This document shows, piece by piece, positions 8,337-16,771 of a DNA stretch of 64,000 nucleotides (position 1 is its first letter; each line of letters opens with the position of its first letter). The DNA is taken from the NCBI RefSeq assembly GCF_900102335.1, contig NZ_FNBM01000003.1, positions 228,995 through 292,994 of the forward strand, written 5' to 3'. Under the pieces are notes generated by a model that saw only the letters and a list, made by a program, of their open reading frames with translations, was not told the origin of the DNA and made no database searches. The stretch is from Phytopseudomonas seleniipraecipitans. GTDB lineage: Bacteria; Pseudomonadota; Gammaproteobacteria; Pseudomonadales; Pseudomonadaceae. A program made the translations under genes and the position numbers.

Positions 8337-9861
8337 AACGGTGACCTTCGGCGCTCAGCCGCTGCGCCTCGAACAGATCGTCAGCCTGGCTCAGCGCACG
8401 GCGCGCGGCGCGCTGGACAGCAGCACCGAATGGCGCGATCGCATTGGCCGCGGCGCGCGCTTCGTCGACAGCCTGCTCGACCGCGAAGGCATGATCTACG
8501 GCATCACCACCGGCTACGGCGACTCCTGCGTAGTGGCAGTGCCGTTGCATCAGGTCGAGGCGCTGCCGCGTCATCTGTACACCTTCCACGGCTGCGGCCT
8601 GGGCAAGCTGCTCGACGAGCAGGCCACCCGCGCAGTGCTGGCGGCCCGTTTGCAGTCGCTGTGCCAGGGCATGTCCGGGGTTCGCCTGGTGTTGCTGGAG
8701 CGCCTGCAGGCGTTCATCGAACACGACGTGCTGCCGCTGATCCCGGAAGAAGGCTCAGTGGGCGCCAGTGGCGACCTGACGCCGCTGTCCTACATTGCCG
8801 CGACCCTGTGTGGCGAGCGCGAGGTGATGTATCGCGGCGAGCGCCGCAGCGCCGCTGACGTGCACGCCGAGCTCGGCTGGACGCCGCTGGTGCTGCGCCC
8901 CAAGGAAGCCTTGGCGCTGATGAACGGCACTGCGGTGATGACCGCCCTGGCCTGCCAGGCCTATTCCCGTGCCGATTACCTGCTCAAGCTGGCGACACGC
9001 ATCACCGCGCTCAACGTGATCGCCCTGCAGGGCAACCCGGAGCACTTCGACGAACGCCTGTTCGCCGCCAAACCGCACCCGGGGCAGAACCAAGTCGCCG
9101 CGTGGATTCGCCAGGACCTGGCCATCGATGCGCCGACCGCACCACTGCATCGCTTGCAGGATCGCTACTCGATCCGCTGTGCGCCGCACGTGCTGGGCGT
9201 ATTGGCCGATAGCCTGGGGCTGCTACGCCAGTTCATCGAAACCGAGCTGAACAGCGCCAACGACAACCCGCTGATCGACCCGGACGAAGAACGCGTGCTG
9301 CATGGCGGGCACTTCTATGGCGGACACATCGCCTTCGCCATGGACAGCCTGAAAAACCTGATCGGCAACCTCGCCGACCTCCTCGACCGCCAGCTTGCGC
9401 TGCTGGTCGACACCCGCTACAACCACGGCCTGCCGAGCAACCTGTCCGGTGCCCCGGTGGAAACCGCGATGATCAACCATGGCTTCAAAGCCGTGCAGAT
9501 CGGCGCCAGCGCCTGGACCGCCGAAGCCCTTAAGAACACCCTGCCGGCCAGCGTCTTCTCGCGCTCCACCGAGTGCCACAACCAGGACAAGGTGAGCATG
9601 GGCACCATCGCCGCCCGCGACGCCCTGCGCAGCCTGGAGCTGGCCGAGCAGGTCGCGGCTGCCACCCTGCTGGCCGCCAACCAGGGCGTGTGGCTGCGCC
9701 AGCGCGCCGAAGCCACGCACCTGCCGAGCGCCCTGGCGAACATGCACACGCAACTCGGCGAGGATTTCCCGCCGGTGATCGAAGACCGCGCCCTGGAAGG
9801 CGAGTTGCGCCTGTGCCTGCAACGCATCCGTGCCCAGCACTGGAGCCTGTATGCGCAGTAA
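8317..9861 (+). CDS. Aromatic amino acid ammonia-lyase (HAL/TAL/PAL family)
   Basis: A 514-residue lyase of the histidine/tyrosine/phenylalanine ammonia-lyase family. The MIO cofactor triad Ala150-Ser151-Gly152 is intact in SVGASGDLTPLSY and the catalytic Tyr61 lies in YGITTGYG. At the positions that choose the substrate, Phe90-His91 are present (my alignment), compared with His-Leu in tyrosine lyase, Phe-Leu in phenylalanine lyase and Ser-His in histidase. It probably supplies the 4-coumaroyl or cinnamoyl starter for the aryl polyene rather than degrading histidine, since no other hut gene is nearby. The ATG overlaps the upstream gene by 20 bp. Confidence 0.88.
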   Translation: MTIHQPETVTFGAQPLRLEQIVSLAQRTARGALDSSTEWRDRIGRGARFVDSLLDREGMIYGITTGYGDSCVVAVPLHQVEALPRHLYTFHGCGLGKLLDEQATRAVLAARLQSLCQGMSGVRLVLLERLQAFIEHDVLPLIPEEGSVGASGDLTPLSYIAATLCGEREVMYRGERRSAADVHAELGWTPLVLRPKEALALMNGTAVMTALACQAYSRADYLLKLATRITALNVIALQGNPEHFDERLFAAKPHPGQNQVAAWIRQDLAIDAPTAPLHRLQDRYSIRCAPHVLGVLADSLGLLRQFIETELNSANDNPLIDPDEERVLHGGHFYGGHIAFAMDSLKNLIGNLADLLDRQLALLVDTRYNHGLPSNLSGAPVETAMINHGFKAVQIGASAWTAEALKNTLPASVFSRSTECHNQDKVSMGTIAARDALRSLELAEQVAAATLLAANQGVWLRQRAEATHLPSALANMHTQLGEDFPPVIEDRALEGELRLCLQRIRAQHWSLYAQ

Positions 9862-10276
9862 AGGCGTACTCCAGGCCGAGGTGGAAATCCTCGTGCCGTT
9901 CTTCGACGTGGACATGCTGGAGATCGTCTGGCACGGGCATTACGTCAAATACTTCGAGCAGGCCCGTTGCGCCCTGCTTGAGCGCCTAGACCACGGCTAC
10001 CTGCAGATGCGTGCAAGCGGTTACGCCTGGCCAGTGATCGACCTGCAACTGCGCTACATCCGCGGCGCCACCTTTGGCCAGCGCATCACCGTATGCGCCG
10101 ACCTGGTGGAATGGGAGAACCGCCTGAAGATCCACTACCTGATCAGCGATGCCGCCACCGGCGAGCGCATGACCCGCGGCAGCAGCGTGCAGGTCGCGGT
10201 GGAAATCGCCAGCCGGGAAATGCAGCTGGCCTCACCCAAGGTGTTCATCGATGCCGTGCAACGGGTGATCGCATGA
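9851..10276 (+). CDS. Acyl-CoA/acyl-ACP thioesterase, 4HBT (YbgC-like) hotdog fold
   Basis: A 141-residue single-hotdog protein of the 4-hydroxybenzoyl-CoA thioesterase family. The segment FFDVDMLEIVWHGHYVKYFE contains the usual catalytic Asp region and the WHxxY signature. It overlaps the ammonia-lyase by 11 bp. In APE clusters a thioesterase (ApeK position) may release or edit ACP-bound chains. Confidence 0.87.
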   Translation: MRSKGVLQAEVEILVPFFDVDMLEIVWHGHYVKYFEQARCALLERLDHGYLQMRASGYAWPVIDLQLRYIRGATFGQRITVCADLVEWENRLKIHYLISDAATGERMTRGSSVQVAVEIASREMQLASPKVFIDAVQRVIA

Positions 10277-10875
10277 AACGTCTTCTCAGCACCGCCCTGG
10301 CGCTGACGCTGGTCATTCTCAGCCCGCTGGCCCTGGCCTTCGATCTCGACCAGCTCAGCAGCCAGCTGGGCAAACCTGCGGTGGTGCGCGGCGACTTCAT
10401 TCAGGAAAAACATCTGCGTGCCCTGCCACAGGCGCTGACCAGCCGCGGTCAGTTCGTCTTGAGTCGCGAGCACGGGCTACTGTGGCTGCTCAAGCAACCG
10501 CTGCAGCAGGACTACCGCATCGACGGCAATGGTATCGCCCGGCGTAGCGGCCAGGGCTGGCAAGCTGTCGCCCAGCAAAGCGCCACCGCCCAACAAAATC
10601 GCCTGTTTCTCGCCGTGCTCAAGGGCGACAGTAGCGGGCTGCAGGAAGATTTTGAGCTCAAGCTGAGCGGCACGGCCGACAACTGGAAGCTCGACCTGAC
10701 GCCGCGCGGCGTGCTACTCAAGCAGGTATTCAGCGTGATCCACATCAGCGGCGGCGCACTGGTACAGCGCATCGAGCTTCGCGAGGTGCAGGGCGACAGT
10801 ACGGTGCTGCGCCTGGAAAACAACCGCGCCGATCAGGCCCTGAGCGAAGCCGAGCAGCATGACTTCGCGGATTGA
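10273..10875 (+). CDS. LolA-like outer-membrane lipoprotein carrier protein
   Basis: A 200-residue protein with a classical signal peptide (residues 1-22, ending ALA-F) and LolA-like sequence, including VVRGDFIQEKHL. It should be a periplasmic carrier of a lipid or lipidated product. With the downstream MMPL exporter it may form a dedicated route for the polyene lipid to the outer membrane. It overlaps the thioesterase by 4 bp and the exporter by 17 bp. It is not the housekeeping LolA, which is normally near lolA-ftsK. Confidence 0.87.
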   Translation: MKRLLSTALALTLVILSPLALAFDLDQLSSQLGKPAVVRGDFIQEKHLRALPQALTSRGQFVLSREHGLLWLLKQPLQQDYRIDGNGIARRSGQGWQAVAQQSATAQQNRLFLAVLKGDSSGLQEDFELKLSGTADNWKLDLTPRGVLLKQVFSVIHISGGALVQRIELREVQGDSTVLRLENNRADQALSEAEQHDFAD

Positions 10876-13186
10876 ACGCTGGGGGCCGCGGCTGTTTCCG
10901 CTGGCCCTGCTCCTGCTGATCGCCGTGGCGGCCTGGCAATGGCGAGCCGGCGCGCCGGTATCTGCCAACCTGCTGGAGCTGGTGCCTAGCGGCACGCCGG
11001 ACAGTCTCGAGCAGCTGGCCGAGAAGCGCATGCAGGAGCCGCTCAATCGCGAGCTGGTGGTGTTGATCAGCCACCCGGATCGCCAGCGGACGATGAGCCT
11101 GGCCGCCGAGCTGGGTCAACGTTGGCAGCAGCAGGGCCTATTCGAGAAGGTTCAGTGGAACCTGCAGACCGATCTGCAGGCGTTGCGACAGCAGCTGCAA
11201 CAACAGCGTCTGGCCTTGCTGCCCGCCGCCACTCGCTCACGGATCATCGATGACCCCGCCGGGTACATGGCTCAACGCGCGGACGATCTGTTCGACCCGT
11301 TCCGTAGCCAGGGCGTGGTTGCCACCGCCGACGATCTGCTTGGCCTCAGCGTCGTCGCGGAAAAAAGCCTGCCGATCAGCCAGAACGTTCAGGTCGACCT
11401 GAGTGGCGCCCTGATCGCCGACTACCAGGGAACCACCTGGGCGCTACTGCGGGCGCGCACCACCGCGGATGCCTTCGATGGCAACCTGCCGCTTGCCGTG
11501 AGCGACCTGCTCGAGCAGGCGCGCCAACAGGTCACCCGCGACGGCGGCGAGCTGATCGCCAGCAGCGGCCTGCTGTACTCGGCGCACGCCCAGCGTCAAG
11601 CCACCCGGGAAATCAGCCTGATGGGCAGCCTGGCCAGCGCCGGCGCCCTGTTGATGATGCTGCTGGTGTTCCGCCGCGTGCGCGTTTTGCTGGCTTTCAT
11701 CCCCGCCGCCATTGGCGTGCTCGCCGGGCTGACCACCTGCGTCGCGGTTTTCGGCCACATCCATGTGATGACCCTGATCCTCGGCTCAAGCCTGATCGGC
11801 GTGGCCATCGACTACCCGCTGCATCTGCTCTCGAAAAGCTGGACGCTGCAACCCTGGAACAGCTGGAGAGCCCTGCGCGCCACGCTGGTCGGGCTGAGCC
11901 TGGCCCTGGCGACCAACGTCATCGGTTACCTCGCTCTGGCCTTCACCCCGTTCCCGGCGCTCACTCAAGTGGCGGTGTTCTCGGCGGCGGGCCTGCTCGG
12001 CGCCTACTTGTGCACGGTGTGCCTGCTACCGACGCTGCTCGGCAAGGTGGAGATCACGCCGTGGCACGCGCCTCACGACCTTGCCAACCGCCTGCTGGCC
12101 TGTCGCACCGCGCTGCTGCAACGGGTCGGTACGCCCTGGCTGCTGCTCATGTTCATGGTGTTCTGCATCGCTGGCGTGGCTCAACTGTCGCACAAGGACG
12201 ACCTGCGGCAATGGGCCAGCGTACCGCCTCATTTGCTGGAGCAGTCGCAGCGGGTCAGCCAAGTCGTCGGCATTCAGCCCACCAGCCAGTTCTTTCTGGT
12301 GCGCGCCGACAACCAAGACCATTTGCTCGAACGCCAGCATCTGCTGAGCGAGCGCCTGGACAAGCTGATCGCCGCCGGCCAGTTGAAGAGCTACATGGCC
12401 CTGAGCCAGGTGATCGCCCCTGTCGAACAGCAGAACCAGCTGCGCACTGCCGTGGCCGCCCTGCCAGGGTTCAGCCAGCCGCTCAACGCCCTGGGTATTC
12501 CACAGAGCGCCATCGAACAGGAAGCCCAGCGCATGGGCGAGCTGCCGCCGCAACGCATCGAACAGGTGTTGAGTGGCCCGATTGGCGAGCCGTGGCGCCC
12601 GCTTTGGCTAGGCACCGCCGCGGACGGCCAAGTCGCCGGGCTGGTCAGCTTACAAGGCTTGAGTAATAGCGACCTGCTGCCGGCGCAAAGCGAAGGGCTG
12701 GATGGCGTGAAGCTGGTCGACCGCCTGGGTGAGCTGAATCGCCTGTTCGCTGCCACCCAGATCAGCGCGGCCGAACTCAAGCTGGCGTCCTGCCTGCTGA
12801 TCTTTGCCGTGCTGTGCATTCCCTTTGGCCCGCGTGGCGCCACCCGTGTGCTGGCGGTGTCTCTGCTAGCGGCGCTGGCCAGCCTCGCCAGCCTCGGCTG
12901 GCTAGGTCAGCCGTTGACCCTGTTCAGCATGTTCGGCGTGCTGCTGGTCACCGCCATCGGCGCCGACTACGCCATCCTGATGCGCGAGCGGATCGGCGGC
13001 AGCGCCACCAGCCTGCTCGGCACCCTGCTGTCGGCACTTACCACCTGGCTTTCGTTCGGCCTGCTGGCCGTGTCCAGCACCCCGGCAGTGAGCAACTTCG
13101 GCCTGACCATCAGCATCGGCCTGGCCTTCAGCTTCCTGCTCGCGCCCTGGGCGGCTGACGGCCCGCCCCGGAATGCGCAGCCATGA
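10859..13186 (+). CDS. MMPL/RND-family exporter
   Basis: A 775-residue integral membrane protein with the RND/MMPL layout: TM1 near residue 15, a large periplasmic loop, a group of TM helices at ~245-390, a second loop and a final TM group at ~625-770. The DYPLHLL and GADYAILM segments in the helix bundles resemble proton-relay helices of the family. It probably moves the lipid-anchored polyene out of the inner membrane and hands it to the LolA-like protein. Its 3' end overlaps the next gene by 4 bp. Confidence 0.9.
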   Translation: MTSRIERWGPRLFPLALLLLIAVAAWQWRAGAPVSANLLELVPSGTPDSLEQLAEKRMQEPLNRELVVLISHPDRQRTMSLAAELGQRWQQQGLFEKVQWNLQTDLQALRQQLQQQRLALLPAATRSRIIDDPAGYMAQRADDLFDPFRSQGVVATADDLLGLSVVAEKSLPISQNVQVDLSGALIADYQGTTWALLRARTTADAFDGNLPLAVSDLLEQARQQVTRDGGELIASSGLLYSAHAQRQATREISLMGSLASAGALLMMLLVFRRVRVLLAFIPAAIGVLAGLTTCVAVFGHIHVMTLILGSSLIGVAIDYPLHLLSKSWTLQPWNSWRALRATLVGLSLALATNVIGYLALAFTPFPALTQVAVFSAAGLLGAYLCTVCLLPTLLGKVEITPWHAPHDLANRLLACRTALLQRVGTPWLLLMFMVFCIAGVAQLSHKDDLRQWASVPPHLLEQSQRVSQVVGIQPTSQFFLVRADNQDHLLERQHLLSERLDKLIAAGQLKSYMALSQVIAPVEQQNQLRTAVAALPGFSQPLNALGIPQSAIEQEAQRMGELPPQRIEQVLSGPIGEPWRPLWLGTAADGQVAGLVSLQGLSNSDLLPAQSEGLDGVKLVDRLGELNRLFAATQISAAELKLASCLLIFAVLCIPFGPRGATRVLAVSLLAALASLASLGWLGQPLTLFSMFGVLLVTAIGADYAILMRERIGGSATSLLGTLLSALTTWLSFGLLAVSSTPAVSNFGLTISIGLAFSFLLAPWAADGPPRNAQP

Positions 13187-14331
13187 CGGTCGCACTGTTC
13201 TGGCTTGCAGCCCTGGCGTGCTACGCCCTGGTCGGCATCCTAGCCGGTCGGCGGATCATTCCCATCGTTGGCCAACTGTTGGTCGCCAGCCTGGCGATAC
13301 CCGCACTGCTGCTCGGTTGGGTCGAGCCGCACCTGAACCTGACGGCGGCAGAGCTGCTCGCCCCGGCCTGGGTAGACCTGCTCTACGGCCTGTGCTTCGC
13401 CCTGCTGCTGGGCTATATCCTCAGCGACGTGGTCGACCTCGAACTCAGCCCGGCCTGCCTGAAGATCGCCCTGCCAAGCTTTCTGATCCCCATGCTTGCC
13501 GGCCTGGCCTGCGCCCTGTGGGTGTTGCCCGGCGAGTACATCTGGCTGAGCGCGGTGGGCATCGGCCTGCTGTTCTCGATCACGGCCATTCCAGTGCTCT
13601 ATCTGTTCCTGCAGAGCATCGACTACCCGTCGGCGGCGACCAAACGCCTGCTGCACGCGGCGATCCTCATGGATTTCCTGTGCTGGAGCCTGTTCGGCCT
13701 GGCCCAGGGCAGCAGCCACCCGGCGAGCCTGCTGTGGCCATTGCTGGCGGCCGCCCTGCCGCTGCTGCTGCACGGGCTGAAGTGTCGCCATCCGCTGTTC
13801 TACAGCCTGCCATTCTTCGCGCTGATGGTGCTGTTTCACACCCTCCAGCTCAACGCCCTGGTATTCGGTATCGCCTACCTGCTGTGCCTGGCGTGGGTCG
13901 GCCAGCCGCTGCGCCTGCCAATGCCGGAGTCGCTGTGGAAACGCCTGATGAACGGTCTCGCCGTTCCGCTTATCCTTACCTGCGGCGTGCTACGCGTGGA
14001 CTTCCACGGCATCGACGCGCAGTACTCGTGGCTGGTGATCGGTGTACTGCTGGTAGCGCCGGTGGTGAGCAAAGTGTTGGGCAGCTGGCTGGGGCTGCAC
14101 TGGGCCGAGCCGAGCGCGGCGGCGCAGGTCAAATGGCGCGAAAGCCTGCTGCTGAATATCCGCGGGCTGACGGAAATCGTGTTTCTCAACCTGCTCCTGC
14201 AATTGCAGCTGATCGATGCCATGGTCTATTTCGGCCTGCTGCTGATGAGCCTGTTCTCTACCCTGCTGCCAGCCGTACTCGGCCGGCGCGCCTATCAAGA
14301 CGAGGCAAAGAGCCGCTATGAAGTCTCCTGA
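13183..14331 (+). CDS. Cation/proton antiporter-like membrane protein
   Basis: A 382-residue protein with about eleven hydrophobic segments. The segment LLNIRGLTEIVFLNLLLQ near the C-terminus resembles the conserved NxRGLTEIVxLN region of CPA2/Kef-type cation:proton antiporters, and an Asp in HAAILMDFLCW may be the mid-membrane acidic residue. It lacks a C-terminal RCK domain and is shorter than Kef proteins. A possible role is to supply or dissipate proton motive force for the adjacent MMPL exporter, but this is a guess. It overlaps the genes on both sides. Confidence 0.72.
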   Translation: MTVALFWLAALACYALVGILAGRRIIPIVGQLLVASLAIPALLLGWVEPHLNLTAAELLAPAWVDLLYGLCFALLLGYILSDVVDLELSPACLKIALPSFLIPMLAGLACALWVLPGEYIWLSAVGIGLLFSITAIPVLYLFLQSIDYPSAATKRLLHAAILMDFLCWSLFGLAQGSSHPASLLWPLLAAALPLLLHGLKCRHPLFYSLPFFALMVLFHTLQLNALVFGIAYLLCLAWVGQPLRLPMPESLWKRLMNGLAVPLILTCGVLRVDFHGIDAQYSWLVIGVLLVAPVVSKVLGSWLGLHWAEPSAAAQVKWRESLLLNIRGLTEIVFLNLLLQLQLIDAMVYFGLLLMSLFSTLLPAVLGRRAYQDEAKSRYEVS

Positions 14332-15562
14332 AATCGAGCACCATCAGATCGTCGTAGTGGGTGCCGGCCCGGCCGGTGCCATCGCCGCCGCCATCCTCAA
14401 GCGCAAGGGCCACGAGGTACTGATTCTCGAGCGCCAGCGCTTCCCGCGGTTCTCCATCGGCGAGAGCCTGCTGTCGCACTGCCTGGACTTCGTCGAAGAG
14501 GCCGGGATGATCGACGCGGTACGTGCTGCCGGTTTCCAGACCAAGCATGGCGCGGCTTTCGCCTGGGGCGAGCGTTACACCGACTTCGATTTCCGCGAGA
14601 CCTTCACGAAAAGCTTCGGCTCGACCTTCCAGGTACAGCGCGCCAATTTCGACAAGGTGCTGGCTGACGAGGCCGAGCGCCAGGGCGTGACCATTCGCTA
14701 CGAGGAAGAAATCGTCGCCGTGGACTTCAGCGGCGCGCAGCCGCTGCTGTCGGTACGCCGCCTCGCCGATGGCCATGAATACCAGGTGAGCTGCACCTTC
14801 GTGCTCGACGCCAGCGGCTACGGTCGCCTCCTGCCGCGCCTGCTCGACCTGGAGCTGCCGTCCAACCTGCCGATGCGCAAGGCGCTGTTCACGCACATCG
14901 AAGACCGCATCGATCACCCGGACTTCGATCGCGAGAAGATCCTCATCACCACTCACCCGACCCTGCGTGATGTGTGGTTCTGGACCATTCCCTTTAGCAA
15001 CGGCCGCTGCTCGCTGGGCGTGGTCGGCCTGGCCGAGCGCTTCGACGGCTACCCGGAAAACAAGGACGCCGCGCTCAAGCAGTTCGTCGCCGAGACGCCG
15101 AGCCTCACCAAGGTATTGGGCAACGCCGTGTGGGACACCCCGGTCGGCGAGATCAAGGGCTACTCGGCCAACGTCAAGGCGCTGCACGGCAAGGGTTTCG
15201 CGCTGCTGGGCAACGCCGCCGAATTCCTCGACCCGGTGTTCAGCTCCGGCGTGACCATCGCCATGCGCTCGGCGAGCATGGCGGCCAACCTGCTGCACCG
15301 CCAGTTGAGTGGCGAGCAGGTGGATTGGGAACAGGACTTTGCGATCCCGCTCAAACGCGGCGTCGACACCTTCCGCGTGTATGTGGAAGGCTGGTACGAC
15401 GGCAGCTTCCAGGACGTCATCTACTACCCCAATGCATCGCCCGAGATTCGCGCCATGATCAGTTCGATCCTCGCCGGCTATGCCTGGGATGAGCGCAACC
15501 CCTACGTGGCCGAACCCCGTCGTCGCCTGCGGGTTCTCGCGGAGTTGTGCGCCAGTGCCTGA
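14318..15562 (+). CDS. Flavin-dependent halogenase-like FAD oxidoreductase
   Basis: A 414-residue FAD enzyme. The GxGxxG dinucleotide motif is Gly15-Gly20; the flavin halogenase signature WxWxIP is present at Trp220-Pro225; RFPRFSIGES follows the Rossmann region; and Lys76 in GFQTKHGAAF is in the place of the catalytic lysine of phenolic/carrier-type halogenases. The DPVFSSGV segment (305-312) is the form seen in carrier-protein/phenol halogenases, not the Glu-Ser of tryptophan halogenases. It may halogenate or hydroxylate the aryl head, by analogy to brominated xanthomonadins. Many such clusters carry related enzymes of unproved activity. The start overlaps the antiporter gene by 14 bp. Confidence 0.82.
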   Translation: MKSPEIEHHQIVVVGAGPAGAIAAAILKRKGHEVLILERQRFPRFSIGESLLSHCLDFVEEAGMIDAVRAAGFQTKHGAAFAWGERYTDFDFRETFTKSFGSTFQVQRANFDKVLADEAERQGVTIRYEEEIVAVDFSGAQPLLSVRRLADGHEYQVSCTFVLDASGYGRLLPRLLDLELPSNLPMRKALFTHIEDRIDHPDFDREKILITTHPTLRDVWFWTIPFSNGRCSLGVVGLAERFDGYPENKDAALKQFVAETPSLTKVLGNAVWDTPVGEIKGYSANVKALHGKGFALLGNAAEFLDPVFSSGVTIAMRSASMAANLLHRQLSGEQVDWEQDFAIPLKRGVDTFRVYVEGWYDGSFQDVIYYPNASPEIRAMISSILAGYAWDERNPYVAEPRRRLRVLAELCASA

Positions 15563-15572
15563 GAACGCTTCG

Positions 15573-16295
15573 ATGAACCGCGCCGCCGCTACCTATGTCG
15601 AGGAAACCGGCTTCGGTTTCTGGTTTCTGCAAAGCCGCGTCTGGCAGCACCATGTGCTGCGCGTGGCGATCGACGACCTGCGCGGCCTGATCGACGGCCC
15701 GTTGCCGCAGGCCCCGGTGCTGCTCGACGCCGGCTGCGGCCAGGGCAAATCCTTCGGTCTGCTGCAGCGCGCCTTCGCGCCCGCCCGCATGATCGGCCTG
15801 GATGCCGATCCGCACAGCCTCGACTGCTCGCGGGCCGAAGCCCAGCGGCTGGGTCTGGACGTGCAGCTGCTGGCCAGCGACTGCGCGGCGATTCAGCTGC
15901 CGGATGCCAGCGTCGACCTCCTCTTCTGCCATCAGACTTTCCATCACCTGGTCGAACAGCAACAGGCGCTGGCCGAATTCTGGCGGGTGCTCAAGCCGGG
16001 CGGCCTGCTGCTGTTCGCCGAGTCGACCAAGTACTACATCGACACCTGGGTGATCCGCTGGCTGTTCCGCCACCCGATGGAGGTGCAGAAGAGCGCCGAC
16101 GAATACCTCGGCATGCTGCGTGAACAGGGTTTCACGTTCAGCGACGCCAATGTGTCCTACCCGTACTTGTGGTGGAGCCGTTCAGAAGATTTCGGGCTGC
16201 TGGAGCGCCTGGGAATTCGCCGGCCCAAGCCATTCGGCCAGCGCAACGAAACCCTGGTCAATGCCGCAGTGCGCAAACCGCTGGGGCCGACATGA
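15573..16295 (+). CDS. SAM-dependent class I methyltransferase
   Basis: A 240-residue methyltransferase with the SAM-binding glycine motif VLLDAGCGQGKS (residues 49-60) and an LFCHQTFHHLVEQ post-motif region typical of methyltransferase-11/25 proteins. It probably methylates the aryl ring or its hydroxyl (APEs of other species carry ring methyl and O-methyl groups). A GTG at 15555, six codons upstream, with GGAG 10 bases before it, is an alternative start that would overlap the flavin enzyme by 8 bp. Confidence 0.85.
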   Translation: MNRAAATYVEETGFGFWFLQSRVWQHHVLRVAIDDLRGLIDGPLPQAPVLLDAGCGQGKSFGLLQRAFAPARMIGLDADPHSLDCSRAEAQRLGLDVQLLASDCAAIQLPDASVDLLFCHQTFHHLVEQQQALAEFWRVLKPGGLLLFAESTKYYIDTWVIRWLFRHPMEVQKSADEYLGMLREQGFTFSDANVSYPYLWWSRSEDFGLLERLGIRRPKPFGQRNETLVNAAVRKPLGPT

Positions 16296-16771
16296 AACCC
16301 TGGATGCTGCTCGCCTGCGCCCTGCTGCTGACGGCTTGCGCCGCTCGCACGCCGCTGCCTGTGGCGTCGCCGGTGCTGGAACAACCGCTGCCGATTTCCC
16401 TGCAGGTGAGTACGGCCGACGGCCAGGACTGGCTGCTGGTGATTCAGGCCGAAGGCCGCGCCCTGCGCTGGTCGCTGTTCGACCCGCTTGGCGTGCCACT
16501 GGCGCGGCAGTCGCTGGTTGACGGCGCCTGGCACAATGACGGCCTGCTGCCGCCCAACGCGGCCGCCCGCGAGTTGTTCGCCGCCTTGTTGTTCGCCCTC
16601 ACGCCGGCCGATGAGCTGGGGCAGGCTTACGATCAGGCGGACTGGCAGCAGAAAGGTACTGACCGTCAACTCGCGCCGCACTGGCACATCCAGTACGCAG
16701 CGCAGCAGACCATCCGGCTGGACAACGGCACGCAGCGCTACCGGGTCAGCCCACTGGAGACGCAACCATGA
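16292..16771 (+). CDS. DUF3261-like lipoprotein of APE clusters
   Basis: A 159-residue predicted lipoprotein with signal peptide and lipobox LTAC (Cys near residue 14). I recognise it as the DUF3261 protein that accompanies APE genes (ApeN position, from memory). An outer-membrane lipoprotein here would suit final anchoring of the pigment; the function is not established. It overlaps its neighbours by 4 bp on both sides. Confidence 0.8.
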   Translation: MKPWMLLACALLLTACAARTPLPVASPVLEQPLPISLQVSTADGQDWLLVIQAEGRALRWSLFDPLGVPLARQSLVDGAWHNDGLLPPNAAARELFAALLFALTPADELGQAYDQADWQQKGTDRQLAPHWHIQYAAQQTIRLDNGTQRYRVSPLETQP

